Positions 1-8,787 are shown, counted from the first letter of the stretch. The stretch is 64,000 bases of DNA from Cryobacterium sp. Y50 (GCF_002929805.1 NZ_PJJM01000089.1:1-64000), one strand, 5' to 3'. Numbers and translations: made by a program. Notes: generated by a model not told the origin, from the sequence alone.

Positions 1-11
1 CTGGTCCTGTT

Positions 12-719
12 TTATGGCCTGTCATCGCTGAGACATAGGTCTTGGGTCGGACAAGTAGACTGCGGAGAGAAATTCCGGGTGAAGACGCCGCGGGAGCGGG
101 TATCGCAATCGGTCAGGACGTCAAGGAGCTCGCCGGTGAGCGGCAGTCGTCGGTCACGATGTCCCTTGGCGCCCAGCACCTCGATAACGCCGTCGTTCAG
201 ATGAACATCGTGCGGGGTGAGGTGGCGAACTTCGCCGGTGCGCAGCCCGCCGGAGTGCATCAGGGCGAAGAATGCGACGGCCTGCCATTTCCACGGCGAA
301 GAAGCCTCCACCCGTGCGGCCGCCCGGAAGAACAACTCAATTTCGGCGTCAGTCAGCAGGTAGGGCCGCGACCGGACGAAACCGGCCTTCCAGCGGTCCG
401 ACAGCACGTAAGCCTTCTGGTTGCCGTTGATCCGCACCCACCGGCCGAAGTCTCGGATGTAAGACATCCACGACCGGTAAGGTCCCGGCTGGGACGATTG
501 CTGGACCGTCACCCAGCCCTCGATCGTCGCCCGGACGAGAATCTCCAAAGCATGGTCAGCGCAGTATCGGTCGAACTGTTTCAGATACCAGATCCGGGAA
601 GCGCCGTAACAGCCCATGCTCGTTTTGAACGCGAGGTAGCCCTCAAGGTCATCGGCGAACAGGCTGGCGAATCCGTGCCCGCTCACGGTCGTGGCCTTGC
701 AGGCATCGGAAGCACGCAT
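12..719 (-). pseudogene. Tyrosine recombinase/integrase, 3'-truncated
   Basis: Site-specific recombinase of the phage-integrase family. The frame opens with an N-terminal SAM-like DNA-binding domain (about residues 20-120) and enters the catalytic domain: the first catalytic Arg lies in HSGGLRTGEVRHL (near residue 160) and the beta-strand Lys in LGAKGHRDRRLPL (near 185). After about residue 205 the similarity stops. The last 25-30 codons look foreign, and the HxxR box and nucleophilic Tyr are missing, so the product should be inactive. The start overlaps the end of the next recombinase by 37 bp, so the two were co-transcribed. The foreign tail (about 1-60) may be the edge of an insertion sequence lying beyond the window; that is inference. 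Confidence 0.75.
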
Positions 720-1885
720 GCGCGCATCTGCTCGGTGTCGTCGCTCAAATAGACGTTCGTGGAATCCGGACTCGAATGTCCCAGAATTGCGGAGATCGTC
801 GGCAGTGGTGTTCTCGCGCGCAGCAACTTCGTCGCCGCGTGGTGACGCAACATCCGGGTGCCCGCTTTCGTCTGCGTCACCCCGGCGGCCCTGAATATCC
901 GCCGCGTGATCGCATAGATCGTCGCATGATCTGCCAACGCGAGGTGCGGGGCCAACGACCGCAGGAACACGTTCTCGATGTCGGAGGCTGGCCGGTCGCC
1001 CAGAACATAGTCGGCCAGCTTACTGAGGACCGCGGCAGGCAGCGGCAACGTCAACGGATTGCCCGTTTTCTGCTGCACGATGCCGAGAGTGGAGCTGCGC
1101 CAATCGATGTCCATCAGCCGTAGCGCGATGATGTCGCAGGCGCGTAACCCCGTCACCAGAGCCAGCATCGTGATCGCAGCGTCTCGGGCAGGAACGTCGC
1201 CGCAGGTGCAGGCCGGAATGACCAACTGCTCGTCACCGTCGGCCAGTACGGGAACGAGCTGGTGCCACCGCCAGGCGCGCGCCATTGTCAACGCATCAAG
1301 TAAATCGTGCCGCTGGACATGGGTGAGGAGTGGGCGGAAATTCGATACCACCGTCCACATCGCCGATGCCGCCCACCGGTCCAGCAATGACTCCAGATAG
1401 GCAAACACGGTGGTGCCGTCAGCTGCCTCCAACGACGTGATCCCGCTCGCCTCCAAAAAAAGCAGATATTCGCGTGCCGCCCGACCATAGGCACTTCGAG
1501 TAGCCGTGGCCAGGCCACGGCGCTCCATCTCTCACGACCACGCGTCCCAGACGGCGACCAAGTCGGCGCATTGCGGCACTGCCAGGCCGCCGCCGCGGTT
1601 ACTCATCACCAAGCTCACCCGCCTGGTCAATACATACGAGTCGAACAGTGTCACTAATCAGCCATAATCGAAGTGGCGTTGGACGCTGAAGCGGCCCGTT
1701 CTCAGACTCGTCGTCATCGACGCAAACTCCGCCCCCAAAGCCGAGGTGTAGACGCCGTCCTTCCGCGCCAGCAGAGCCAACCATCGAATCGACTTCCGAT
1801 AGTTACCAATCGTCGACTCTTTGTAACCGGCCGCTCTCCGCGCCTCGACAACGACAACTCCAATGTCATCAACCAGCGTTTCCAT
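683..1885 (-). pseudogene. Tyrosine recombinase interrupted by two in-frame TGA codons
   Basis: One reading frame of about 400 codons encodes a tyrosine recombinase. It starts at ATG 1885, preceded by an AAGGGA-type ribosome site, but has TGA at 1658-1660 and TGA at 1532-1534. The segments flanking both stops stay in the same frame and together match a typical integrase: an N-terminal domain containing GYKESTIGNYRKSIRWL, then a catalytic domain with Arg (TGLRACDI), Lys (QQKTGNPLTLPLP), the RHH box, LGHSSPDSTNVYL and the Tyr nucleophile. The catalytic part alone (ATG 1528) could be a 281-aa product but would lack the N-terminal domain. The first stop sits where CGA (Arg) would fit, consistent with C-to-T decay. 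Readthrough cannot be excluded from sequence alone. Confidence 0.8.
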
Positions 1886-1947
1886 AGTATTTTCCCTTCA
1901 CCGTGCATCTGGACACGATGAAGGTAACGCCAGTGACCGCAGCGCAC

Positions 1948-2061
1948 TATGCCGAGAAAGTCGACCTCCCTCCCTGTAAACAAGCGGCATCGGCACGGTT
2001 TCTCGGCTTAACGTCATCCTCGGCATAATCGCTGTTAAGCCGAATTCGGCTTAACAGCGAT
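1948..2061. repeat. Cluster of short inverted/direct repeats ending in a 34-bp perfect palindrome
   Basis: Upstream of the recombinase, TCGGCTTAAC occurs at 2003-2012 and 2046-2055, and inverted at 2034-2043. CTCGGCATA occurs at 2019-2027 and inverted at 1948-1956. Positions 2028-2061 form a perfect 34-bp palindrome: the left arm ATCGCTGTTAAGCCGAA is followed directly by its reverse complement, centred on an EcoRI site. The right arm runs into the IS3 transposase remnant. Such arrays are what a recombinase element end or attachment region looks like; the binding role is inference. Confidence 0.6.
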
Positions 2062-2398
2062 CGCGGGTCGCAATTTCGTTCCAACGCCTTCCTGCGGGTG
2101 CTGAAGAACAACGGCATCACCGAGTCGATGGGCCGCGTCGGCGCCTGCGGCGACAACGCCGCGATGGAGTCCTTCTTCGCGCTGCTGCAAAAGAACGTCC
2201 TCGACCGGCAACGCTGGGCGACCCGGGAGGAACTGCGCCTCGCGATCGTCGTCTGAATCGAGCGCACCTACCACCGCCGGCGACGGCAACGCCGCCTCGG
2301 CAAACTCACCCCGATCGAGTTTGAGACAATAAACATGGCCCTCACGGCCGCCTAAAACCACTAACCCTCTGAGTCAACTGAACCCGGGGCAGTCCCAC
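2053..2398 (+). mobile_element. IS3-family insertion sequence, 3' remnant
   Basis: This is the C-terminal third of an IS3-family OrfB transposase (DDE integrase core). It begins at SDRGSQFRSNAF, where the second catalytic Asp lies, and continues through NAAMESFFALLQKN, where the catalytic Glu lies, to LTPIEFE and a stop at 2353-2355. TGA at 2254-2256 replaces a Trp expected before IERTYHRRRRQ. The 5' part, OrfA and the left end are absent. The segment ends in GAGTCAACTGAACCCGGGGC and a few more bases to about 2398, which resembles an IS3 terminal inverted repeat. It abuts a broken integrase gene at 2397, so the element probably inserted into that gene and then lost its own 5' half. Confidence 0.75.
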
Positions 2399-2858
2399 GG
2401 CGCGTGCTCGTGCAAACGAACGCCGTGCGTGCGGGCGGCGACATCGTGATCGGCTCCCCCAAAGGTTACGAGATGCGCAGCGTGCCCGTTCCTGCCTTTC
2501 TCGAAGCGTCGCAGACAGATCAGATCGCAGGCAAACAGCGCAACCAGCTCGTGTTCGGCAATGGCAACATCTATTTGGACACGCCGACCCACTGTGACGT
2601 CTGGTTCGCGGGAGCCCGAAAACGCGCACGCCTGACCGATTCGTCCATTCCTATTGGGCTGACGCTGCATGATTTGCGGCATACCGCAGCGTCCCTGGCG
2701 ATCTCGGCGGCGCAAACGTGAAGGCGGTGCAGCGCATGCTGGGGCACGCCTCAAAGGCGATGACCCTGGACACCTACGCCGATCTATTTGACGATGACCT
2801 TGACGCAGTGGCGATCTCGCTTGATACTGCAAAGACCAGGTCGGACGCGCTGCCGTAA
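2397..2858 (+). pseudogene. Phage/ICE-type tyrosine integrase, C-terminal fragment with frameshift
   Basis: This is the catalytic C-terminus of an actinophage/ICE-type integrase. The frame from about 2397 reads through GSPKGYEMRSVPVPAFLE and the box LTLHDLRHTAASLAISA. The frame then breaks near 2700-2712; a one-base deletion explains it. The other frame continues GANVKAVQRMLGHASKAMT, the Tyr in LDTYADLFDDDL, and a stop at 2856-2858. The N-terminal half is missing because the IS3 remnant sits at the boundary. It lies about 230 bp from the 3' end of tRNA-Arg(CCT) and points toward it, the standard geometry for an integrase at its attachment site. It is non-functional as sequenced. Confidence 0.8.
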
Positions 2859-3039
2859 CGATTCACGCCCGTCGGAGTCGATTTTCTACCTCGAGGAGCG
2901 GCCCCAAGGCCCCTGGCGCGGTGTCCCCGCTGCGCGTTGAAATGCCAAAATTGGGCCGTTTCAGCGACCACCGATCACACCTAAATCTTTTGAAGTGTGG
3001 GCAAAATGTGGGCAAACGGCCATTCCTGAGAAGTACGAA

Positions 3040-3076
3040 AACCCTACAGCCCAGTGTTTACAAGGGATGTAGGGCC
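3040..3076. other. Inverted repeat near the tRNA 3' end, possible attachment-region structure
   Basis: CCCTACA at about 3043-3049 pairs with TGTAGGG at about 3068-3074, around a GTGTTTACAAGG loop, just beyond the 3' end of tRNA-Arg and downstream of the integrase remnant. It may be an integrase arm/core site or a terminator for the integrase. No T-run follows, so a terminator is less likely. Confidence 0.35.
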
Positions 3077-3084
3077 TCAAAGCA

Positions 3085-3159
3085 TGGTGCCCCTGGAGGG
3101 ATTCGAACCCCCAACCGTTTCCTTAGGACGGAACTGCTCTTCCGTTGAGCTACAGAGGC
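3085..3159 (-). tRNA. tRNA-Arg (anticodon CCT)
   Basis: The minus strand reads GCCTCTG for the 5' acceptor arm, a GCTC/GAGC D stem, the anticodon loop GTCCTAA (anticodon CCT, Arg AGG), the T arm GGGGGTTCGAATCCCTCC, and the acceptor CAGGGGC with discriminator A and encoded CCA. The anticodon stem has one mismatch at its base (27G-43A). tRNA-Arg(CCT) is a frequent integration target in actinobacteria, which fits the integrase remnant beside its 3' end. It is intact despite the decay around it. Confidence 0.9.
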
Positions 3160-3247
3160 TGGTTCGGCAAGTTTAGCCGGTCGCGCCGGTCAGCCCGCTC
3201 GATCGAAGCACGACGGTGCCACCGAAACCGCGTAATGCCGACGCCGG

Positions 3248-3635
3248 CTAGCTGGTCATGTGCACGATCTCGAGCAAGTTGCCGCAGGTCGTCGAGAACA
3301 GCCGTGGTCACCGGCCTTATAATCGTCGGTTCCTGCGTGACGCGCACGCCGAGGCCGCGAAGTCGCTCACACCGGAACGTCGTCGACAGCGAATTGGGTG
3401 AACGGGATGCCGTCGGCGTCCGGGGCCTCCCTGACCGGCTTCGCGGCGAGGTGGCCGCTGGGTTCCAGCAACAGTTCGGTGCCTTTCGGGTTCTCCGAGG
3501 GGACACGACGGTCAGCCAGCGGTCCTCGCCGTCCATGGGGCTGTCATGCTTTTTCAGGAAGCCCAGCACGTCGGTGTAGAACCGCAGTGCCTCCACCTGG
3601 TCATCGACGAGCCCGCCCGTAATGTTGATCCGCAT
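3248..3635 (-). pseudogene. VOC (glyoxalase/bleomycin-resistance) superfamily protein, multiply frameshifted
   Basis: ATG at 3635 opens a VOC-fold protein (MRINITGGLVDDQVEALRFY, then TDVLGFLKKHD). The frame then breaks at least three times. After LTVVSP, the +1 frame carries GTELLLEPSGH and IPFTQFAVDD. Similarity then returns to the first frame (ERLRGLGVRVTQEP) and shifts again to reach CGNLLEIVHMTS and TAG at 3248-3250. The full intended length, about 130 aa, matches the single-domain family. Several indels in 400 bp, surrounded by intact genes, indicate real decay rather than one sequencing error. No substrate can be assigned. Confidence 0.75.
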
Positions 3636-3645
3636 GACCAAAAAC

Positions 3646-4143
3646 CTAGGCGGCAGGCGCCAGGTAGGCGTCCCAGTCCTCCAGCGGCCGCTCGACGCCG
3701 CGCACAACCCACGTAGTGCCCTGCGGCATCCGCGGGGTGAAGCGCAGCTCCCAGCCCATTTCGGCCGGGGTGTGGTCGCTCTTCAGGTTATTGCAGCGCA
3801 GGCAGCAGGCGGCGAGGTTGTCCCAAGTGTCGCGCCCACCGCGCGATCGCGGCAGCACATGGTCGATCGTGGCCGCGGACTTGCCGCAGTAACAGCAGCG
3901 GTGATCGTCACGACGCAAGACTCCACGGCGACTGACCGGCACGAGTCTCGACATGGGAATGCGCACGTACCGCGTGAGCAGAATGACGCTCGGCCGATCC
4001 CATGACCCCGAGGCCGCGAAAACGGGATGGTCCCGATCGGACTGCACGATCGTCGCCTTCTGATTCATGACCAGAAGGAGTGCCCGTTTGAACGAAACAA
4101 CGGCGAGGGGCTCATAGCCCGCATTGAGTACCAGTGTGCGCAT
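3646..4143 (-). CDS. HNH endonuclease
   Basis: A 165-residue HNH-family nuclease of the type common in Actinobacteria. The start at ATG 4143 is chosen because AAAGGGAG precedes it and the conserved N-terminus MRTLVLNAGYEPLAVVSFKR follows; an in-frame extension to 4254 lacks family features. The C-terminal half carries the zinc/HNH signature CCYCGK, then TIDHVLPRSRGGRDTWDN (catalytic His) and CLRCNNLKSD, i.e. two CxxC pairs bracketing the H-N core. The family cleaves or nicks DNA with a divalent metal, but the biological role of these stand-alone genes is not established. It stands alone on the minus strand between the VOC pseudogene and an NlpC/P60 gene. Confidence 0.85.
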   Translation of the reverse strand: MRTLVLNAGYEPLAVVSFKRALLLVMNQKATIVQSDRDHPVFAASGSWDRPSVILLTRYVRIPMSRLVPVSRRGVLRRDDHRCCYCGKSAATIDHVLPRSRGGRDTWDNLAACCLRCNNLKSDHTPAEMGWELRFTPRMPQGTTWVVRGVERPLEDWDAYLAPAA

Positions 4144-4484
4144 GCGCTCCCTTTCGAAGGAGGCTGGACGGCTTCCAGCCATTCGAACTACATCCGATGC
4201 GCAAAGAACAGGAGCGTGACAAGGCGAGAGAGGGTACAAAAAAGGCGCCGTCACGATGACAACGCCTTACGGCTGCTCACGCAGCTCTTCTCGCTCTGAC
4301 AACTATGCCGAAAGCACTCGCGACCGCGCACATCCATGGTGTGGATAGTGCGTCGCTCATGCATGGGCTCTCCTTGCGGATCTTCAACTACATCAGGGCA
4401 CTAGGTTAACCCACAAATGGCGCATCAGGTAAACCTGAACGCGCCATTTGTGTGAGCTGTTACCCAGCGTTCACCGAGGGCGGG
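4144..4484. other. Intergenic region between the NlpC/P60 and HNH genes
   Basis: About 340 bp without a convincing gene. It contains the upstream region of the HNH gene and, at 4412-4452, a strong hairpin (listed separately). I saw no tRNA, repeat array or short conserved ORF in the remainder. Confidence 0.6.
4412..4452 (-). terminator. Terminator-type hairpin downstream of NlpC/P60 gene
   Basis: Arms CACAAATGGCGC (4412-4423) and GCGCCATTTGTG (4441-4452) are exactly complementary, 12 bp. Inside them TCAGGT/ACCTGA can pair as well. It lies just past the end of the minus-strand NlpC/P60 gene. No T-run follows on either strand. Confidence 0.6.
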
Positions 4485-5303
4485 TTAGATGCCGATCCGC
4501 ACGATGTAGTAGTCGCTGCTCCAGATGGGCTGTATCCGCACCGACTGGCCGGTGTATGGGGCGTGCAGAATATTGCCGTTGCCGGCATAGAAGCCGTCGT
4601 GACCGGGCATGATCACGAGGTCGCCTGGCACGGCATCCTCGATCGCGATCTTGGTTCCGGCCGCGCCCTGGCCCGTCGACGAGTGCGGCAGACTGATGCC
4701 GAATTGCGCATAGACGTACATGATGAAGCCGGAGCAGTCGAAGCCGGCCGGGGTGGCGCCGCCATAGACATACGGTGTGCCCTGATACTGCGAGGCCACA
4801 TTGAAAACGGATGCGAGATCAAAATTCGGGTAGGTCGGGTTGGCCAGGTAGTCGGCGACGCTCGGACCGGAGTAGCTCGCGGCATACGAGGTCATCTGCG
4901 CGGCGACCTCGATACGGCGGGTTTCCGCGGCTGCCGCGGCGGCCGCAGCTTCAAGTTCTTCCGGGGTGGTGGCGGTGAATCCTTCGCGAGCAACACTCAC
5001 GGTCGCTGCCTGCGCGTCGACCTCAACGGCTTGCGCCTGAGCCTTGGACATTTCGGTGGACTCACTGGCCTGAAAGCTGGCTTCGTTCGAACCGGGGGCG
5101 AAGGCATAGGCCGGAAGGGCCATTGTGGCGATCATGCCGGTAGCGAGGGTCATAACGACGACATTGCCGAGGCGGCTGCGGCGCTTCTTCGGGGCCGCAC
5201 GCGGCAGTGCCCGGTGGGCGTGTGCCGAAGGTTCCACTCTTGCCAGGGCATCGGATGTTCGACCCAGCCCGCGGCGGGACCTTCTCATGCCTAATGCAGC
5301 CAA
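4485..5303 (-). CDS. NlpC/P60 family cell-wall peptidase
   Basis: A secreted peptidoglycan endopeptidase of 272 aa. A basic N-terminus (to about residue 45) precedes a hydrophobic export segment ending ...LPAYA. A low-complexity Ala/Glu stretch follows, then the C-terminal NlpC/P60 domain (about 160-272) with catalytic Cys in FDCSGF, His in PGHDGFYAG and the third polar position in ILHAP. The family cuts stem peptides (D-Glu to diamino acid bond) during wall remodelling. The start is TTG 5303, because GGAGG lies 8 nt before it; the in-frame ATG 5288 would be about 23 nt from that site. A leader of at least 150 nt precedes it, but I could not match it to a known riboswitch. Confidence 0.88.
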   Translation of the reverse strand: MAALGMRRSRRGLGRTSDALARVEPSAHAHRALPRAAPKKRRSRLGNVVVMTLATGMIATMALPAYAFAPGSNEASFQASESTEMSKAQAQAVEVDAQAATVSVAREGFTATTPEELEAAAAAAAAETRRIEVAAQMTSYAASYSGPSVADYLANPTYPNFDLASVFNVASQYQGTPYVYGGATPAGFDCSGFIMYVYAQFGISLPHSSTGQGAAGTKIAIEDAVPGDLVIMPGHDGFYAGNGNILHAPYTGQSVRIQPIWSSDYYIVRIGI

Positions 5304-5570
5304 AGTTTTAACCTCCGGCGCCTCGACAACACTAGGTTGTTGTCCCGTCCACTTCGCTAATCGCGGGTGTGTTCCTAGTCAAGAGACGGGGCGAACAGGC
5401 GTCTTGGCTAGAGTCCTTCGACCGTTTCTGATCTGTGGGACTCCCCGAGGTTACAAGACGCGCACCCATTTGTCACGCTGAAGTACCATTTTTCTAACGA
5501 ATTGATAACGGCACGGTCATTGGGACGAGACGTCTGGCTGGAATCGGCGCGGAGCGATCTGCGCCCGATG

Positions 5571-6290
5571 TCAGTGAGCGACGGGCGCGAAGCCGTCCGG
5601 CGTGCTGACGAAAATATGGCTGGCGACCTCGTTGGGCAGTTCCAGGCCGGCACCGAAACCTTCGACCTGTACTAGAACGTACGATCCGGCAACCGAGAAG
5701 ACTCCCGTCGCGCCGGGCATGACGCCGCTCTGCTTGAGCTGCAGAAGCAGCTCGGGGTCGAACTGCACCGGTTCACCTAGGCGACGGATGACCGCGGTCA
5801 CCGGCTCGGATGAACTCGCCACCACCGCAACCACGCTGGTTACTCCCGCCATGAACGCCACGGCCGCTGATTCACCGAACTCGTCTAATCCCGGAATCGG
5901 ATTGCCATAAGGAGACTCGGTGGGGTGACCGAGCAGCTCTAAAATCTTGCGTTCCACCTGTTCGCTCATCACGTGCTCCCAGCGACAGGCCTCATCGTGC
6001 ACGAACTCCCACTCGAGCCCGATCACGTCGCTGAGCAGACGCTCGGCCAGACGGTGCTTGCGCATCACGTGCACGGCCTTACTGCGGCCCGCCGCAGTCA
6101 ATTCCAGGTGCCGGTCGCCGGAGACGACGACGAGGCCGTCCCGCTCCATGCGCGCGACGGTCTGGGAGACAGTGGGACCGGAGTGCCCAAGACGCTCGGA
6201 GATGCGCGCCCGCAACGGCACGATCTGTTCTTCCTCCAGGTCGAGGATGGTGCGGAGATACATTTCGGTGGTGTCGATCAGATCGCTCAT
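5571..6290 (-). CDS. DtxR/IdeR-family metal-dependent transcriptional repressor
   Basis: A 239-aa iron-dependent repressor with an N-terminal winged helix (1-70), a metal/dimer domain (70-140) and a C-terminal SH3-like FeoA domain (about 155-239). The start MSDLIDTTEMYLRTI at ATG 6290 matches DtxR/IdeR, and AAGGG precedes it. The metal ligands of DtxR are visible: Met10-like, RKHRLAE, VHDEA and CRWEHVMSE, i.e. the Cys-Glu-His trio at 102/105/106. Keeping Cys points to an Fe2+ sensor rather than a Mn2+-selective MntR. It would repress iron uptake genes when iron is replete. It is transcribed divergently from serC with about 130 bp between them. Confidence 0.88.
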   Translation of the reverse strand: MSDLIDTTEMYLRTILDLEEEQIVPLRARISERLGHSGPTVSQTVARMERDGLVVVSGDRHLELTAAGRSKAVHVMRKHRLAERLLSDVIGLEWEFVHDEACRWEHVMSEQVERKILELLGHPTESPYGNPIPGLDEFGESAAVAFMAGVTSVVAVVASSSEPVTAVIRRLGEPVQFDPELLLQLKQSGVMPGATGVFSVAGSYVLVQVEGFGAGLELPNEVASHIFVSTPDGFAPVAH

Positions 6291-6413
6291 CCGCAGCCCT
6301 TCGTTCAGCTCGTGCGCGCACCGCTCATCTGGTGACGGAAGGTGCCTCGTTGGCGGCCTCGGCAATGGCCCGCACAGCGTCACAAGCCTACCCGCCAGTG
6401 GGAGGGCAACTAG

Positions 6414-7541
<1,128 letters not shown>

Positions 7542-7568
7542 CACGAAGCCCAACGAAAGGATCGGGCC

Positions 7569-7823
7569 ATGCGTCTCTGGCTGAAAGACAGTGAACGTCG
7601 GCCCGATCCGCTACCCGCGAGAACGGATGCCCGCAAGGCACTGCTTGTGGGCACGCTGCTCTGGCTGATCGCCCTCGGCGCCGCACTCGTCATTGAGTTC
7701 ACGGCGCCGCAGGCATCAGGGGCGGCGAGCGCGTCGGGACCGGGTTGGTGGCTGTGGTGCGCTGTCATCGGCGTCGGGCTCGGACTTGCCGGTATCACCT
7801 GGGTTCAGTTCCGCCGCCGCTAG
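7569..7823 (+). CDS. DUF2530 family small membrane protein
   Basis: An 84-aa protein with two predicted membrane helices (LLVGTLLWLIALGAALVIEF and WWLWCAVIGVGLGLAGITWV) and a basic N-terminus. It matches the actinobacterial DUF2530 family, found near serC in several relatives. Function unknown. The last 108 bp overlap, tail to tail, the 3' end of the DUF3027 gene on the other strand, so both C-termini are encoded by the same DNA. ATG 7569 follows an AAAGGAT-type ribosome site. Confidence 0.8.
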   Translation: MRLWLKDSERRPDPLPARTDARKALLVGTLLWLIALGAALVIEFTAPQASGAASASGPGWWLWCAVIGVGLGLAGITWVQFRRR

Positions 7824-8321
7824 GGCCTCATCGAAGTCGATGCCATCGAGGGCATCGAGCGAGTCATCGGCGTCGTCACCGGACCCATCGTCGCTGTCTT
7901 CGTCCGAGTCGTCGGAGTCGTCGGAGTCGTCATAATTCTCTGAATCTGATTCGTCGACATCCGCGTCCCCGTCGTCTTCGACAAGGCGATCCGACCACGG
8001 CACCCATTCGGGTGCCAGCAGGGAATCGTCGCCGGGGGTGAGCTCGGTCTCAAGCACCGTCGGCGCGGCATTTTCATCGACTCGGGCCAAGGAGACCGTC
8101 CAGCGCCAGCCCGGATAGCCGGTCATCAGGCAGTCGAAAAGTAGCGAGATCACGAACTCGCCCTCATCGAGGTGCCCGATCACCTCGCCGATCGTGTCCT
8201 CATCCGTGATCTCTCGGAGCGCAGTGCGGGCCAGATCAACGGCCGCGAGCAAGGTGGCGTCGGTTGGTTTTGCCGTCGTGGGCTGGGCGTCGGCCGGCTG
8301 TGCGTCCGTCAGGTCAGGCAT
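7716..8321 (-). CDS. DUF3027 domain protein with acidic C-terminal tail
   Basis: A 201-aa member of the actinobacterial DUF3027 family. The conserved part is residues 20-115, including GYPGWRWTVSLAR and LLAPEWVPWSDRL. It is followed by a very acidic low-complexity tract of Asp/Ser repeats (about 117-155, mostly DDS units) and a basic C-terminus. It is shorter than many family members, which carry an extra Cys-rich region. Its ATG overlaps the stop of the upstream cold-shock gene by 8 bp, so the two form an operon. The 3' end overlaps DUF2530 on the opposite strand by 108 bp. No biochemical role is known to me. Confidence 0.75.
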   Translation of the reverse strand: MPDLTDAQPADAQPTTAKPTDATLLAAVDLARTALREITDEDTIGEVIGHLDEGEFVISLLFDCLMTGYPGWRWTVSLARVDENAAPTVLETELTPGDDSLLAPEWVPWSDRLVEDDGDADVDESDSENYDDSDDSDDSDEDSDDGSGDDADDSLDALDGIDFDEALAAAELNPGDTGKSEPDADDSAPQPPTRSRRARRP

Positions 8322-8694
8322 CCAGTTCCTCGGCGACCTTGCGTAGCATCGCCGCGATCTTCTTGCTGTGGCTCGACTCGGGGTAGCGCCCGCGCTTGAG
8401 GTTGGTGCCGATGCCGTCGAGCAGTTTCACCAGGTCTTCGACGATGATCGCCATGTCGTCGGCCGGTTTGCGGTTGATCTTGGACAGGCTCGGCGGAGCT
8501 TCAATCACGCGCACCGAGAGTGCCTGGGCGCCGCGTTTGCCGTCGGCGATACCGAATTCGAGCTTCGCGCCGGCCTTGACGGTAACGCCGGAAGGCAGGG
8601 CGGAAGCGTGGAGGAAGACTTCCTGGCCGTCATCGGAAGTGATGAAGCCAAAACCCTTCTCTTCGTCGTAAAACTTGACCTTGCCGGTAGGCAT
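8314..8694 (-). CDS. Cold-shock domain protein with C-terminal extension
   Basis: A 126-aa protein. Residues 1-66 form a cold-shock domain (MPTGKVKFYDEEKGFGFI, then FLHASALP) with the RNP1 (GFGFI) and RNP2-like (VFLHA) nucleic-acid binding motifs. A helical extension of about 60 residues with a basic end follows. This longer type is typical of Actinobacteria next to DUF3027. It binds single-stranded RNA/DNA and probably acts as an RNA chaperone. The start is ATG 8694 because the conserved domain begins there, not at the upstream in-frame start 8721. It is co-transcribed with DUF3027 (8-bp overlap). Confidence 0.85.
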   Translation of the reverse strand: MPTGKVKFYDEEKGFGFITSDDGQEVFLHASALPSGVTVKAGAKLEFGIADGKRGAQALSVRVIEAPPSLSKINRKPADDMAIIVEDLVKLLDGIGTNLKRGRYPESSHSKKIAAMLRKVAEELDA

Positions 8695-8787
8695 CTGAAC
8701 CTCACTGAGTTTTGGGCGCACAGAAGAGTGCGGGGTGTGAACTCAGCATATTCGGTTGCGGCCGCTGCGTGCCCGTATCCTTAGCCT

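Noticed and set aside
42..752. Plus-strand ORF of 236 aa opposite the truncated recombinase
   Set aside because: It is the shadow of the minus-strand integrase, with no motif of its own.
683..1885. Selenocysteine or programmed readthrough at the two TGA codons of the recombinase
   Set aside because: No SECIS-like hairpin or Sec machinery is visible, and the gene lies among other decaying elements. Nonsense decay is simpler.
5304..5490. ydaO/yuaA (c-di-AMP) riboswitch upstream of the NlpC/P60 gene
   Set aside because: The key motifs (GGGGAACC-type and GGGTGAAT-type segments in order) are not visible, so I did not call it.
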